Below are positions 1 to 6,336 of a DNA stretch of 8,627 nucleotides, piece after piece. The number at the start of each line of letters is the position of its first letter. Within the stretch, counting starts at the first letter, position 1. Source of the DNA: Croceibacterium_A sp039927815 (GTDB lineage Bacteria; Pseudomonadota; Alphaproteobacteria; Sphingomonadales; Sphingomonadaceae); contig JBDSUJ010000067.1 of the NCBI GenBank assembly GCA_039927815.1, forward strand, positions 1 through 8,627, given 5' to 3'. The position numbers and the translations under genes were made by a program. The notes beneath the pieces are model-generated. The model searched no databases. It saw only the letters and a list, made by a program, of their open reading frames with translations, and had not been told where the DNA came from.

Positions 1-683
1 TAGAACTTCCACACCTTGCGCCCGGTCTCGGCATCGTAGGATGCGACGAACCCGCGGGAGCCATAGTCCGCGCCGCCGTTGCCGATCACCACCTTGCCGT
101 CATAGACGCGCGGTGCCCCGGTGATCGAATAAGGCGCGGCGGCCGGATCGAACGTCGCGGTGGACCACACTTGATGGCCGTCCCTGGCGTCGATCGCGAT
201 CAGCCGTCCGTCGAGCGCGCCGATGTAAATCTTGCCGTTCCACGCCGCGATTCCGCGCGCCGACGGGCCGCAACACGCCAGCCGCGCCCATTCGCTGCCA
301 ACCTTGGGATCGTAGCTCCACAGCTTGCGCCCGGTCCTGCCGTCGTAAGCGGTGACCACGTTGAAGATGCTCTCGTTGTACAGCACCCCATCGATCACCA
401 GCGGGCTAGCCTGGACCCCGCGGAACGTGCCGAGATCGTCATACCACGCGAGCCCAAGGCGTTGGACGTTGCGGTCATTGATTTGCGCCAGCGGGCTGTA
501 GCGCTGTTCGTCCCACGTGCGGCTGTAACTGAGCCAGTCGCCGACATTGGCTGGCGCGTCGGGGGTGCGCAAGGGCTGCCCGGTGCCGCGGCTCGATTGG
601 GCCGCTCCGGACCCGCCCATCGCCACGGCGGCCGCGATTGCCAGTACGGCGCCGATGGCTCTGCCACCCGTCCTAGCGATCAT
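1..683 (-). CDS. PQQ-dependent (quinoprotein) alcohol dehydrogenase, N-terminal part, cut by window edge
   Basis: Periplasmic enzyme that oxidises alcohols or aldehydes with pyrroloquinoline quinone and a metal ion. The frame starts at ATG 683-681 and stays open through base 1, giving 227 residues; the rest lies outside. Residues 1-28 look like a Sec signal peptide (Arg near the start, Ala-rich core). The mature part has propeller repeats of the form AYDGRTGRKLW (111-121), AIDARDGHQVW (163-173) and SYDAETGRKVW (215-225). Family hallmarks are the vicinal cysteines C137-C138, followed at +6 by R143 (counterpart of MDH Arg109), ITGAP (187-191) and GNGGADYGSRG (201-211). By alignment to methanol dehydrogenase, the PQQ-contacting Glu (E55) is Q91 and the metal ligand Glu (E177) is D206. 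A purine-rich GAGAGGGG (693-700 on this strand) serves as ribosome binding site. A weak promoter may lie at 736-741 (TTGCCA) and 713-718 (TAAGCC), spaced 17. Whether a C-terminal haem c domain exists cannot be seen. Family is sure; substrate is unknown. Confidence 0.93.
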   Translation of the reverse strand, partial: MIARTGGRAIGAVLAIAAAVAMGGSGAAQSSRGTGQPLRTPDAPANVGDWLSYSRTWDEQRYSPLAQINDRNVQRLGLAWYDDLGTFRGVQASPLVIDGVLYNESIFNVVTAYDGRTGRKLWSYDPKVGSEWARLACCGPSARGIAAWNGKIYIGALDGRLIAIDARDGHQVWSTATFDPAAAPYSITGAPRVYDGKVVIGNGGADYGSRGFVASYDAETGRKVWKF

Positions 684-758
684 CCGCGCCCGCCCCTCTC
701 TTGTCGCACACGGGCTTACGGTCCAGACCCGCGCCTGGCAACGGTGGGAGAGCCGACG

Positions 759-1694
759 ATGAAGCTGACGTTCGCGGCCCTTGCGCTCGCATTTCTGGCT
801 GGCTGCGCGACCGTGGCCACGCCCACGCGGGTGAGCGACATCGTGCTGGGCGAACGCGTGTTTCCCGAGAGCATGGCGTCGGATGCCGCCGGCAATCTCT
901 ACATCGGCAGCAATGGCGGCACGATCTACCGCGCGCGGTCCGGCGCCACGCGCGCCGAGCCGTGGATCGTGCCGAACGCGGCGAACGGCTTGCGCTCCTT
1001 GTTCGGGGTGTTCGCCGACGAACGGCGCAAGGTGCTATGGGCGTGTTCGATCCCCAACTTGTTCGCCCAGCCGCGCGAGACCGGGATCTCGGTGCTCAAG
1101 ACGTTCGATCTCGCGACCGGCGCGCTCAAAGCCAGCTACGATTTCCCGGCCGACAAGCCGTCCGCGTGCAACGATATCGCCATTGCCCGCGACGGTTCGG
1201 TCTATGCCTCCGAAACGCTGGCCGGGCGCATTTTCGTCTTGCGACCGAGCGCGCCCGCGCTGGCCAAGTTTGCCGACGGACCGGAGCTGGTCGGCGTCGA
1301 CGGCATCGCCATCGCGGGCGACGGCAAAATCTACGTCAACAACGTGCGCCAGCATCTGGTCCAGCGCGTCGAGACCAACCCTGACGGTACGTATGCGAGG
1401 CTGACAACCCTGACCTTGTCGGACAAGCTCAACGGCCCCGACGGGCTGAGGGCGATGGGCGGCAACCGCTTCCTGCAAGCCGAGGGGCCGGGGGGCCGGG
1501 TGGCGATCATCACCGTGACGGGCAATACCGCGACCGTGACACCGGTCCGAACCAGCCTCGATTCCTCCCCTGGCACGGCGCAAGTCGGCAAGGTCGGTTA
1601 CGCCATCGAAGGCAAGGCCAATTACCTGTTCGACCCGGCGCTGAAGGGCAAGGACCCGGGACCGTTCATGATCCGCGCGTTCCCGCTCCCCTAG
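759..1694 (+). CDS. SMP-30/gluconolactonase-like beta-propeller lipoprotein
   Basis: A 311-residue protein with a lipoprotein signal: MKLT, a hydrophobic stretch, then lipobox L13-A14-G15-C16, so Cys16 should be lipidated and the protein anchored in a membrane facing the periplasm. The body has repeated blade motifs: SDAAGNLYIGS (41-51), CNDIAIARDGSVYAS (137-151) and GVDGIAIAGDGKIYV (179-193). This matches the SMP-30/gluconolaconase/LRE-like six-blade propeller. E37, N138 and D181 sit where family metal ligands (Glu, Asn, Asp) are expected. The family includes lactonases and other Ca/Zn-dependent hydrolases, but many members have no known substrate. GGGAG at 746-750, eight bases before ATG 759, fixes the start; the open frame upstream of it is antisense to the PQQ dehydrogenase. 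It diverges from that gene with 75 bp between starts, so the two may be co-regulated. Its stop shares CTAG with the next, convergent gene. The fold call is good; lactonase activity is a guess. Confidence 0.85.
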   Translation: MKLTFAALALAFLAGCATVATPTRVSDIVLGERVFPESMASDAAGNLYIGSNGGTIYRARSGATRAEPWIVPNAANGLRSLFGVFADERRKVLWACSIPNLFAQPRETGISVLKTFDLATGALKASYDFPADKPSACNDIAIARDGSVYASETLAGRIFVLRPSAPALAKFADGPELVGVDGIAIAGDGKIYVNNVRQHLVQRVETNPDGTYARLTTLTLSDKLNGPDGLRAMGGNRFLQAEGPGGRVAIITVTGNTATVTPVRTSLDSSPGTAQVGKVGYAIEGKANYLFDPALKGKDPGPFMIRAFPLP

Positions 1695-2518
1695 GCTTCG
1701 TCGATCACCGGGTTGGTCAGCGTGCCGACCGCCCCGATCGACACCTCGACCACGTCGCCCGCCTGCAAGTAACGCGGCGGCACGCGCTTGTCCCCGACTC
1801 CGCCGGGCGTGCCGGTGGCGATCACATCTCCTGGCGACAGCGGAGTGAAGGCCGACAGGTATTCGAACAGTGCCGGCACGTCCCAGATCAGGTCCGAGAT
1901 CGGCTGGTCCTGCATCAGCTCGCCGTTGAGCCGGGTCTGCACGCGCGTGCTCGCGAGGTCGGCGATTTCGTCCGGCGTCACCAGCGCGGGTCCGAAGCCG
2001 CCGGTTCCGGGGAAGTTCTTGCCCGGCGTGAACTGGCTGTTGTGGCGCTGCCAATCGCGCACCGAACCATCATGGAACACCGCATAGCCGGCGACATGGT
2101 TAAGCGCATCCTCGCGCCGGATCGCCCGCCCGCCCGTGCCGACGATCACCGCCAGTTCGCCTTCGTAGTCGAACCGGATCGATGCGCGCGGCCGCACCAG
2201 CGGCTGACCGTGCGCCACCAGCGTGTCGGGCCAGCGCGTGAACACCGCGGGATGGTCGGTCCCGGCAGTCCCCATCTCGGCCACGTGCGAAGCGTAGTTG
2301 AGCCCGATCCCGAAGATCTTTCCCGGATCGGGGATTACCGGAAGCAAGGCCAGTTTGGCCAGCAGCAGCCGCTCGCCCCCACCCGAGAGCTCGCTACCCG
2401 CCGCCAGCGCCGTGCGCAGGCTGCCGCCGGACGCGCCGCCCAGATCGACCACGTTGTCACCATCGAGGCGGCCGAAGCTGGCGGTTCCGTCGGGCCGTCG
2501 GAACGAGACAAAGCGCAT
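1691..2518 (-). CDS. Fumarylacetoacetate hydrolase (FAH) family protein
   Basis: A 275-residue cytoplasmic metalloenzyme of the FAH superfamily, which cleaves, decarboxylates, hydrates or isomerises 2,4-dioxo acids and related compounds (acylpyruvases, HHDD isomerase, ureidoglycolate lyase, FAH). A small N-terminal domain (about 1-62) precedes the catalytic domain, which opens with KIFGIGLNYASHVAEMG (67-83) holding the conserved His78. Metal ligands are visible: E119 and E121 in DYEGELAVIVG and D150 in FHDGSVRDWQ. Other family motifs are GKNFPGTGGFGPALVT (166-181), NGELMQ (198-203) and ATGTPGGVG (234-242). GGAG at 2525-2528 lies six bases before the ATG. The gene stands alone, is convergent with the lipoprotein (4-bp overlap) and divergent from the small gene at 2639. 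No aromatic-degradation gene adjoins it, so the substrate cannot be assigned. Confidence 0.93.
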   Translation of the reverse strand: MRFVSFRRPDGTASFGRLDGDNVVDLGGASGGSLRTALAAGSELSGGGERLLLAKLALLPVIPDPGKIFGIGLNYASHVAEMGTAGTDHPAVFTRWPDTLVAHGQPLVRPRASIRFDYEGELAVIVGTGGRAIRREDALNHVAGYAVFHDGSVRDWQRHNSQFTPGKNFPGTGGFGPALVTPDEIADLASTRVQTRLNGELMQDQPISDLIWDVPALFEYLSAFTPLSPGDVIATGTPGGVGDKRVPPRYLQAGDVVEVSIGAVGTLTNPVIDEA

Positions 2519-2558
2519 GGGGATCTCCAGGACTTGGCGTGGGTGCCGTCAGGCCGGC

Positions 2559-2587
2559 ATAGTGGCGCTCGCCGGCGGCGCCGTCAA
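2559..2587 (-). promoter_or_regulatory. Possible sigma-70-type promoter for the FAH-family gene
   Basis: Read on the minus strand, TTGACG (2587-2582) matches the -35 consensus at five of six bases, and 17 bases later CACTAT (2564-2559) is a poor -10 (three of six). The predicted start near 2552 would give a leader of about 33 bases to ATG 2518, which contains the GGAG ribosome binding site. The -10 is weak, as often in alphaproteobacteria, so this is tentative. Confidence 0.28.
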
Positions 2588-2638
2588 AGGGCGACACGCG
2601 CGCTTCATGCTGGCATGGAGCGCCGGGAAGGAGGCCGC

Positions 2639-2788
2639 ATGGCGATCGATGACGAGGTTATCCAGACGCCCGACGGACCGATGACCTGGGCCGAATGGAA
2701 GAAGAAGAACCCGGTGCAGATCCCGTCGCGGCGCACCAAGGGAAAGAAGCTGCCGGTCAAGGTCAAGCGCTTCACCTCCGACCCCTGA
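2639..2788 (+). CDS. Small basic hypothetical protein (49 aa) upstream of roxA
   Basis: The frame encodes 49 residues: an acidic start (MAIDDEVIQTPDGPMTW), then AEWKKKN, then a strongly basic second half (SRRTKGKKLPVKVKRF) and the end TSDP. It has no signal peptide or membrane segment. The start is supported by GGAAGGAGG at 2626-2634, one of the best Shine-Dalgarno matches in the window, four bases before ATG 2639. An in-frame ATG at 2615 would add eight residues (MERREGGR), but these are just the translation of the ribosome binding site, so 2639 is preferred. The stop is 15 bases before the roxA start, which itself has almost no Shine-Dalgarno sequence, suggesting co-transcription and perhaps translational coupling. 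I do not recognise the family. The charge pattern fits a nucleic-acid- or ribosome-associated protein, but that is a guess. Confidence 0.72.
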   Translation: MAIDDEVIQTPDGPMTWAEWKKKNPVQIPSRRTKGKKLPVKVKRFTSDP

Positions 2789-2803
2789 CGCGGCACCGGA
2801 TCG

Positions 2804-3952
2804 ATGCACTTCATCAATTTCGACAGCGACGGCTTCCTGCGCAACTGCTGGCAAAAGCGCCCGGTCGTGATCAGGAACCCGTGGGCTGCGTGGCGCAATC
2901 CGCTCGAGCCGGATGAGTTGGCGGGCCTGGCATGCGAACACGGCGTCGAATCGCGGCTGGTGACCCACTCGCCCGATGCCTGGGAGCTGGAACATGGCCC
3001 GCTTCCCGAGGATCGCTTCGGCAGCCTTGGCAAGAAGAAGCCATGGACGCTGCTGGTCCAGGCGGTCGATCATCATGTTCCGGCGGTGGCCGCGCTCATC
3101 GAACCGTTTCGCTTCATCCCCAACTGGCGGATCGACGATGTCATGGTCAGCTACGCCGTCGACCGCGGCGGCGTGGGCGCGCATTTCGACCAGTACGACG
3201 TGTTTCTGGTGCAAGGGCTTGGCCGGAGGCGCTGGCGGATCGGTCAGGCGTGCGACGCCGCGACACCGTTGCTGCCGCATGACGACCTGCGCCTGCTGGC
3301 GGAGTTCGAGGCGACCGACGAATGGGTGCTCGAACCGGGCGACATCCTCTACGTCCCGCCGCGCATCGCCCACGACGGCGTGGCGGTCGGTAACGACTGC
3401 ATGACTTATTCGATCGGTTTTCGCGCGCCCTCGCGTGCGGAACTGGTCGGTCATTGGTCGGAAGGCGTGCTGGCCGAACTGGAAGACGATGACCGCTACG
3501 CCGACCCGAACCTGGCGGCGCAGGCCAATCCGGGGCAGATTGATGCTCCGGCGCTCGCCCGCCTGCAGGGCATGATCGCGGAGCGGCTCCTCGATCCCGC
3601 GGCATTCGCACTGTGGTTCGGCCAATTCACCAGCGCGCCCAAGAATCCCGAGATCGACTGGCGTCCCGAGCACCCGGCCGATGCCGAAGATCTCCAAAAA
3701 TTCGTCGCGCAGGGAGCGGTGCTGGCACGTAATCCGGCGAGCCGGTTTGTCTTCATCCGACAGGGGGCGTGCGCGGTCCTGCTGTTTGTCGACGGCGAGA
3801 CTATCGAGTGCGAAGGAGAGACCGCGGCGTTCGCCGAACAGCTGTGCGCGAAGGCCCGCCTGGCCCTCGATCCCGCGGTTGCCGGGTGCCAGGCCACGCT
3901 CGATCTGCTGCTCGAGCTGCTCAACCGGGGCACCGCCGCACTCGAGGCGTGA
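2804..3952 (+). CDS. roxA: Ribosomal protein uL16 arginine hydroxylase-like JmjC/cupin oxygenase (RoxA/YcfD family)
   Basis: A 382-residue Fe(II)/2-oxoglutarate oxygenase. E. coli YcfD (RoxA) hydroxylates Arg81 of ribosomal protein uL16 in the cytoplasm; this protein shares its length and layout. Iron ligands are visible in order: H127 and D129 in GAHFDQYDVFLVQG, and H190 in YVPPRIAHDG. The stretch GRRRWRIG (140-147), LEPGDILYVPP (176-186) and YSIGFRAPSRAEL (202-214) are near-identical to YcfD motifs. After the JmjC core come the DPN/ANPGQI region (about 234-246), helices with WFGQF (271-275), and a C-terminal part (about 285-382) expected to be the winged-helix-like domain. ATG 2804 has only a weak ribosome binding site (CCGGA) and follows the 49-aa gene by 15 bases, so it may be translationally coupled. 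It converges with the flavoprotein gene at 3970. The enzyme family is near certain; the exact target residue is inferred from E. coli. Confidence 0.93.
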   Translation: MHFINFDSDGFLRNCWQKRPVVIRNPWAAWRNPLEPDELAGLACEHGVESRLVTHSPDAWELEHGPLPEDRFGSLGKKKPWTLLVQAVDHHVPAVAALIEPFRFIPNWRIDDVMVSYAVDRGGVGAHFDQYDVFLVQGLGRRRWRIGQACDAATPLLPHDDLRLLAEFEATDEWVLEPGDILYVPPRIAHDGVAVGNDCMTYSIGFRAPSRAELVGHWSEGVLAELEDDDRYADPNLAAQANPGQIDAPALARLQGMIAERLLDPAAFALWFGQFTSAPKNPEIDWRPEHPADAEDLQKFVAQGAVLARNPASRFVFIRQGACAVLLFVDGETIECEGETAAFAEQLCAKARLALDPAVAGCQATLDLLLELLNRGTAALEA

Positions 3953-3957
3953 CGGCT

Positions 3958-3972
3958 GGCGCCTAGCGCCTA
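3958..3972. repeat. Short hairpin and tandem GCGCCTA in the roxA/flavoprotein convergent junction
   Basis: The 17-bp gap between the two convergent genes holds GGCGC-CTA-GCGCC (3958-3970), a 5-bp GC stem with a 3-base loop, and the same bases form two copies of GCGCCTA (3959-3972). The second copy contains the flavoprotein's TAG stop. No T-run follows on either strand, so it is not a standard intrinsic terminator. It could be a weak bidirectional stop signal or simply chance in GC-rich DNA. Confidence 0.35.
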
Positions 3973-5157
3973 GCGGGCGGCAAGCGCTTGCGCGGCCGCC
4001 CACCCGCTCGCCCACGCCCACTGGAAATTGTACCCGCCGAGCCAGCCGGTCACATCGACCGCTTCGCCGATCACATAGAGGCCGGGCACGCGGCGCGCTG
4101 CCATGGTCTTGGACGACAGATCGGCGGTGCTGACGCCGCCGGCGGTGACTTCGGCCTTGGCGAAACCTTCGGTGCCGGTCGGCTGGAATTGCCACCCGGC
4201 GAGGCGCGCCTCCACCTCGCGCAACCGGACATCGGGCGCGCTCGACAAGGGCCCGGACAGCCCGGCGCGTTCCGCCAGCGTGGCGGCCAGCCGGTCGGGC
4301 AGCCCCGCGTCGCGCACGGCCCCGCGCAGCGTCGCTTTGCCAGAGACGCGCTTGGCTTCGAGGAGCCACCCCGCGGCCCGGGCAGGCAGGAAATCGACCG
4401 TCACGCGCTCGCCGCGCCGCCAGTAGCTGGAGACTTGCAGGATGGCGGGGCCCGACAACCCGCGATGAGTGAACAGCGCCGCCTCGCGAAATTCGCCTGC
4501 ACCGCAGCGGGCGACGACCTCGGTCGAAACCCCCGACAGCTCGCGGAACAGGAGTTCGTCTCTGCTGAGAACGAGCGGCACCAGCGCCGGCCGGGGCTCG
4601 ACTACCTTGAGGCCGAACTTGCGGGCAAGCTCATAGGCGAAGCCGGTCGCGCCCATTTTGGGGATCGAAGGCCCGCCGGTCGCAACGACGAGTGCGCAAG
4701 CGCTGGCCGTTCCGCGCCCCGTGGTCACGGTGAAATGGCCGTCGGCATGGGCGACATCCGCGATCCGTTGCCCGCACCACACTTCGCCGCCGCCCGCCGC
4801 CACTTCGGCCAGCAGCAGCGCCACGATCTGACGCGCTGAGCCGTCGCAGAACAGCTGCCCCAGCGTCTTTTCGTGCCAGGCAATCGAATGGCGGTCGACC
4901 AGTGCGATGAAGTCGAGCGGGGAAAACCGCGCCAGCGCCGAAGTGGCGAAATGGGGATTGGCCGACAGGTAGCAGTCAGGCGCGGTCCGCAAATTGGTGA
5001 AATTGCACCGTCCGCCGCCGGAAATCAGGATTTTTTTGCCCGGCGCTTCGGCCTGTTCGATCACGACCACGCGCTGTCCCAGGCGCCCCGCCTCGGAGGC
5101 GCACATCAGCCCCGCGGCCCCACCGCCGAGGATTATGACGTCGTATTCGGGCGGCAT
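3970..5157 (-). CDS. HI0933/YhiN/BaiN-type NAD(P)/FAD-dependent oxidoreductase
   Basis: A 395-residue flavoprotein of the HI0933-like family (TIGR00275 type), whose named member BaiN is linked to bile-acid reduction in gut clostridia; the role in free-living bacteria is not established. The FAD Rossmann motif is IILGGGAAG (8-16), followed by an acidic residue ending the second strand (VVVIEQA, 30-36) and the family signature SGGGRCNFTN (46-55). Further motifs are VVATGG (157-162), FTHRGLSGPAILQVS (about 228-242), AEVTAGGVS (335-343) and the C-terminal FAD-binding block GEAVDVTGWLGGYNFQWA (364-381). Length is normal and complete. It starts only 11 bases after the Gre-like gene's stop and has a weak ribosome binding site, so it is probably the last gene of a three-gene unit. 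Its stop is 17 bases from that of roxA. The family is certain; the substrate is unknown. Confidence 0.93.
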   Translation of the reverse strand: MPPEYDVIILGGGAAGLMCASEAGRLGQRVVVIEQAEAPGKKILISGGGRCNFTNLRTAPDCYLSANPHFATSALARFSPLDFIALVDRHSIAWHEKTLGQLFCDGSARQIVALLLAEVAAGGGEVWCGQRIADVAHADGHFTVTTGRGTASACALVVATGGPSIPKMGATGFAYELARKFGLKVVEPRPALVPLVLSRDELLFRELSGVSTEVVARCGAGEFREAALFTHRGLSGPAILQVSSYWRRGERVTVDFLPARAAGWLLEAKRVSGKATLRGAVRDAGLPDRLAATLAERAGLSGPLSSAPDVRLREVEARLAGWQFQPTGTEGFAKAEVTAGGVSTADLSSKTMAARRVPGLYVIGEAVDVTGWLGGYNFQWAWASGWAAAQALAAR

Positions 5158-5168
5158 CGGACCAGGCC

Positions 5169-5645
5169 TTACGGGGCGGTCGCGCCGGGGACCGCGATAG
5201 ATTCAATCTCAATCGCATCGGCCTGGCCGCCGAAAGCGAGCACGTCGCCCTGTTCCGCGCCCAGCATGGCGCGGCTGAGCGGCGCGTTGAACGACAGCAG
5301 CCCGGCCGCCGGATCCGCCTCATCATGCCCGACGATGGTGAAAGTGCGCCGGGCGCCGTTGAGCGACAGGGTCACTCTGGTGCCGAACTCGACCCGATTG
5401 CCCGCCGGGACCGGGGCCACGCGGGCGGTGATCTCCCGCGCCTTCCAGTACCGAAGATCGCGCTGCACGACGCCGCTCGCCGCCTCATCCGCCGCCAGCG
5501 CGACTTGCGCGTCAAGCGCGGCGATGCGAGCGCCGATCAGCGCCACGCCGCGCGCGGTCACCAGGTTCGGGCCGGGCGGGATGGGCAACTCGAACTTGGG
5601 CTCGAGATGCTCCTCGTCACTGTCCCGGCGGAACGCCACGCTCAT
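5169..5645 (-). CDS. Short GreA/GreB-family transcription factor lacking the usual acidic tip
   Basis: A 158-residue protein with a GreA/GreB C-terminal (FKBP-like) domain at about 85-152: VEFGTRVTL, FTIVGHDEADPAAGLLSF and APLSRAMLGAEQGDVL closely match GreB (compare its VGYDE and SPMARALL motifs). Residues 1-27 form a charged, proline-rich leader. The N-terminal part (28-79) keeps a first helix (VTARGVALIGARIAALDAQ) and a second (RDLRYWKAREITARV), but the loop is short. The GDxxENxxY tip motif, which carries the catalytic acidic residues that stimulate RNA polymerase cleavage in GreA/GreB, is absent; only D53-E54 lie near the turn. It may therefore bind polymerase without promoting cleavage. 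GGAG eight bases before ATG 5645 supports the start. It lies 24 bases after the DUF1993 gene and 11 before the flavoprotein gene. This short form is common in alphaproteobacteria as far as I recall. Confidence 0.9.
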   Translation of the reverse strand: MSVAFRRDSDEEHLEPKFELPIPPGPNLVTARGVALIGARIAALDAQVALAADEAASGVVQRDLRYWKAREITARVAPVPAGNRVEFGTRVTLSLNGARRTFTIVGHDEADPAAGLLSFNAPLSRAMLGAEQGDVLAFGGQADAIEIESIAVPGATAP

Positions 5646-5669
5646 CCGTTTATCTCCACAGGTCCGCGC

Positions 5670-6179
5670 TCAGCCCAGGTTGGGCGGCCCGAGGTGCTGA
5701 AGGAAATCGGCTTTGCCCAGGGGCACACCCTGCGCGCGCAGGATCGCGTAAGCGGTCGTGGCGTGAAAATAGAAATTGGGCAGCGCGAACCGCCGCAGAT
5801 ATTCCTCGCCGGTGAAGCGGTAACCCTGGCCGTTGGGAAACTTCAGCACCACCTCGCGGGTTTCGCTGTCGCGCATTGCCTCACGGTCGACAGTCTTGAT
5901 GAACGCGATCGTCTTGTCGCAGCGCTGCTGCAATTCGGCCGGGCTCGCTTCGGTGTCGGGCATGCTCGGCGCGTCGACCCCGGTCAGCCGGGCCATCGCG
6001 TTCTTGGCGGTGTCCGAGGCAAACTGATATTGGGCCGGCAGGGGCCGCATATCGGCGGCCAGCCGCGCTTCCATCAGCGCTTCCGGCGACAGGGTGTCCG
6101 CCGCCTTGTCGAGCCAGGCGCGCATATTGCCCAACGAATCCGCGAACACGGCTGCCGAGGCGTCATACATGCTGAACAT
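5670..6179 (-). CDS. DUF1993 domain-containing protein
   Basis: A 169-residue soluble protein of the DUF1993 family, thought to adopt a DinB-like helical bundle; no biochemical role is established. Family features are the start MFSMYDASAAVFADSLGNM, the helix AWLDKAADTLSPEALMEARLAADM (residues about 21-44), and the C-terminal block LPNFYFHATTAYAILRAQGV with GKADFL close to the end. The reading frame extends 15 codons further to 6224, but family members begin near the SMY motif, and AAGGA six to seven bases before ATG 6179 is a good ribosome binding site, so the shorter start is chosen. It is the first gene of the minus-strand trio (Gre-like and flavoprotein follow) and is divergent from the hemerythrin gene across 157 bp. 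Confidence 0.9.
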   Translation of the reverse strand: MFSMYDASAAVFADSLGNMRAWLDKAADTLSPEALMEARLAADMRPLPAQYQFASDTAKNAMARLTGVDAPSMPDTEASPAELQQRCDKTIAFIKTVDREAMRDSETREVVLKFPNGQGYRFTGEEYLRRFALPNFYFHATTAYAILRAQGVPLGKADFLQHLGPPNLG

Positions 6180-6336
6180 AGGGTATCCTTGATGAGGGCG
6201 CGGCGGGTTCGCCGATTCCATCATGCTTTATCCGGCCAGGTGAAAAAAGGCGCGAGCTTTTCCCGCTGGCGATAGCTTGTGCGCGCCAGCGGGGGCGCTA
6301 GCATCGAGAACTCCCTCGCTTCACAAGGAATCGTCG
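6180..6336. promoter_or_regulatory. Divergent intergenic region between DUF1993 and hemerythrin genes
   Basis: This 157-bp gap must hold promoters for both divergent units. It contains a perfect inverted repeat (6262-6293) and an A-run (6243-6248), that is CCTTTTTTC on the minus strand. On the plus strand TTGTGC (6278-6283) and TAGCAT (6299-6304) resemble -35 and -10 boxes, but their spacing is only 15 and the match is poor. I found no GGAAC-type EcfG (general stress) -35 element. Ribosome binding sites lie at both edges. No small frame here looks coding. Confidence 0.5.
6262..6293. repeat. Perfect 10-bp inverted repeat in the hemerythrin upstream region
   Basis: The arms CCCGCTGGCG (6262-6271) and CGCCAGCGGG (6284-6293) are exact reverse complements around a 12-base spacer. 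The repeat ends 43 bases before the hemerythrin ATG. With a spacer of one helical turn and two 10-bp half-sites, it could be an operator for a dimeric regulator or a stable hairpin in the mRNA leader. On the plus strand no T-run follows, so it is not a terminator for that strand. On the minus strand the T6 run begins about 13 bases after the stem, too far for a normal terminator. Confidence 0.6.

Noticed and set aside
171..758. Long in-frame extension upstream of the lipoprotein start
   Set aside because: It is antisense to the PQQ dehydrogenase, has no family resemblance, and the lipoprotein signal with lipobox begins at ATG 759 behind a clear ribosome binding site.
1035..2054. 339-codon open frame on the minus strand
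   Set aside because: It runs across the lipoprotein and FAH-family genes in the wrong frame, is Arg/Ala/Gly/Asp-rich like GC-shadow translations, and shows no motif.
2042..2638. N-terminal extension of the 49-aa protein
   Set aside because: It is antisense to the FAH-family gene; the strong ribosome binding site at 2626-2634 marks the start at 2639.
2549..4369. 606-codon open frame on the minus strand, the longest in the window
   Set aside because: It is antisense to roxA and out of frame with the flavoprotein gene. Both of those have complete, motif-supported products, so this is a shadow of high GC content.
6180..6224. Upstream start of the DUF1993 protein (15 extra residues)
   Set aside because: Family members start near the SMY motif and the ribosome binding site AAGGA precedes ATG 6179.
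3988..6275. Plus-strand open frames over the minus-strand trio (3988-4839, 4873-5700, 5325-6275)
   Set aside because: All are antisense to well-supported genes and have biased, motif-free translations.
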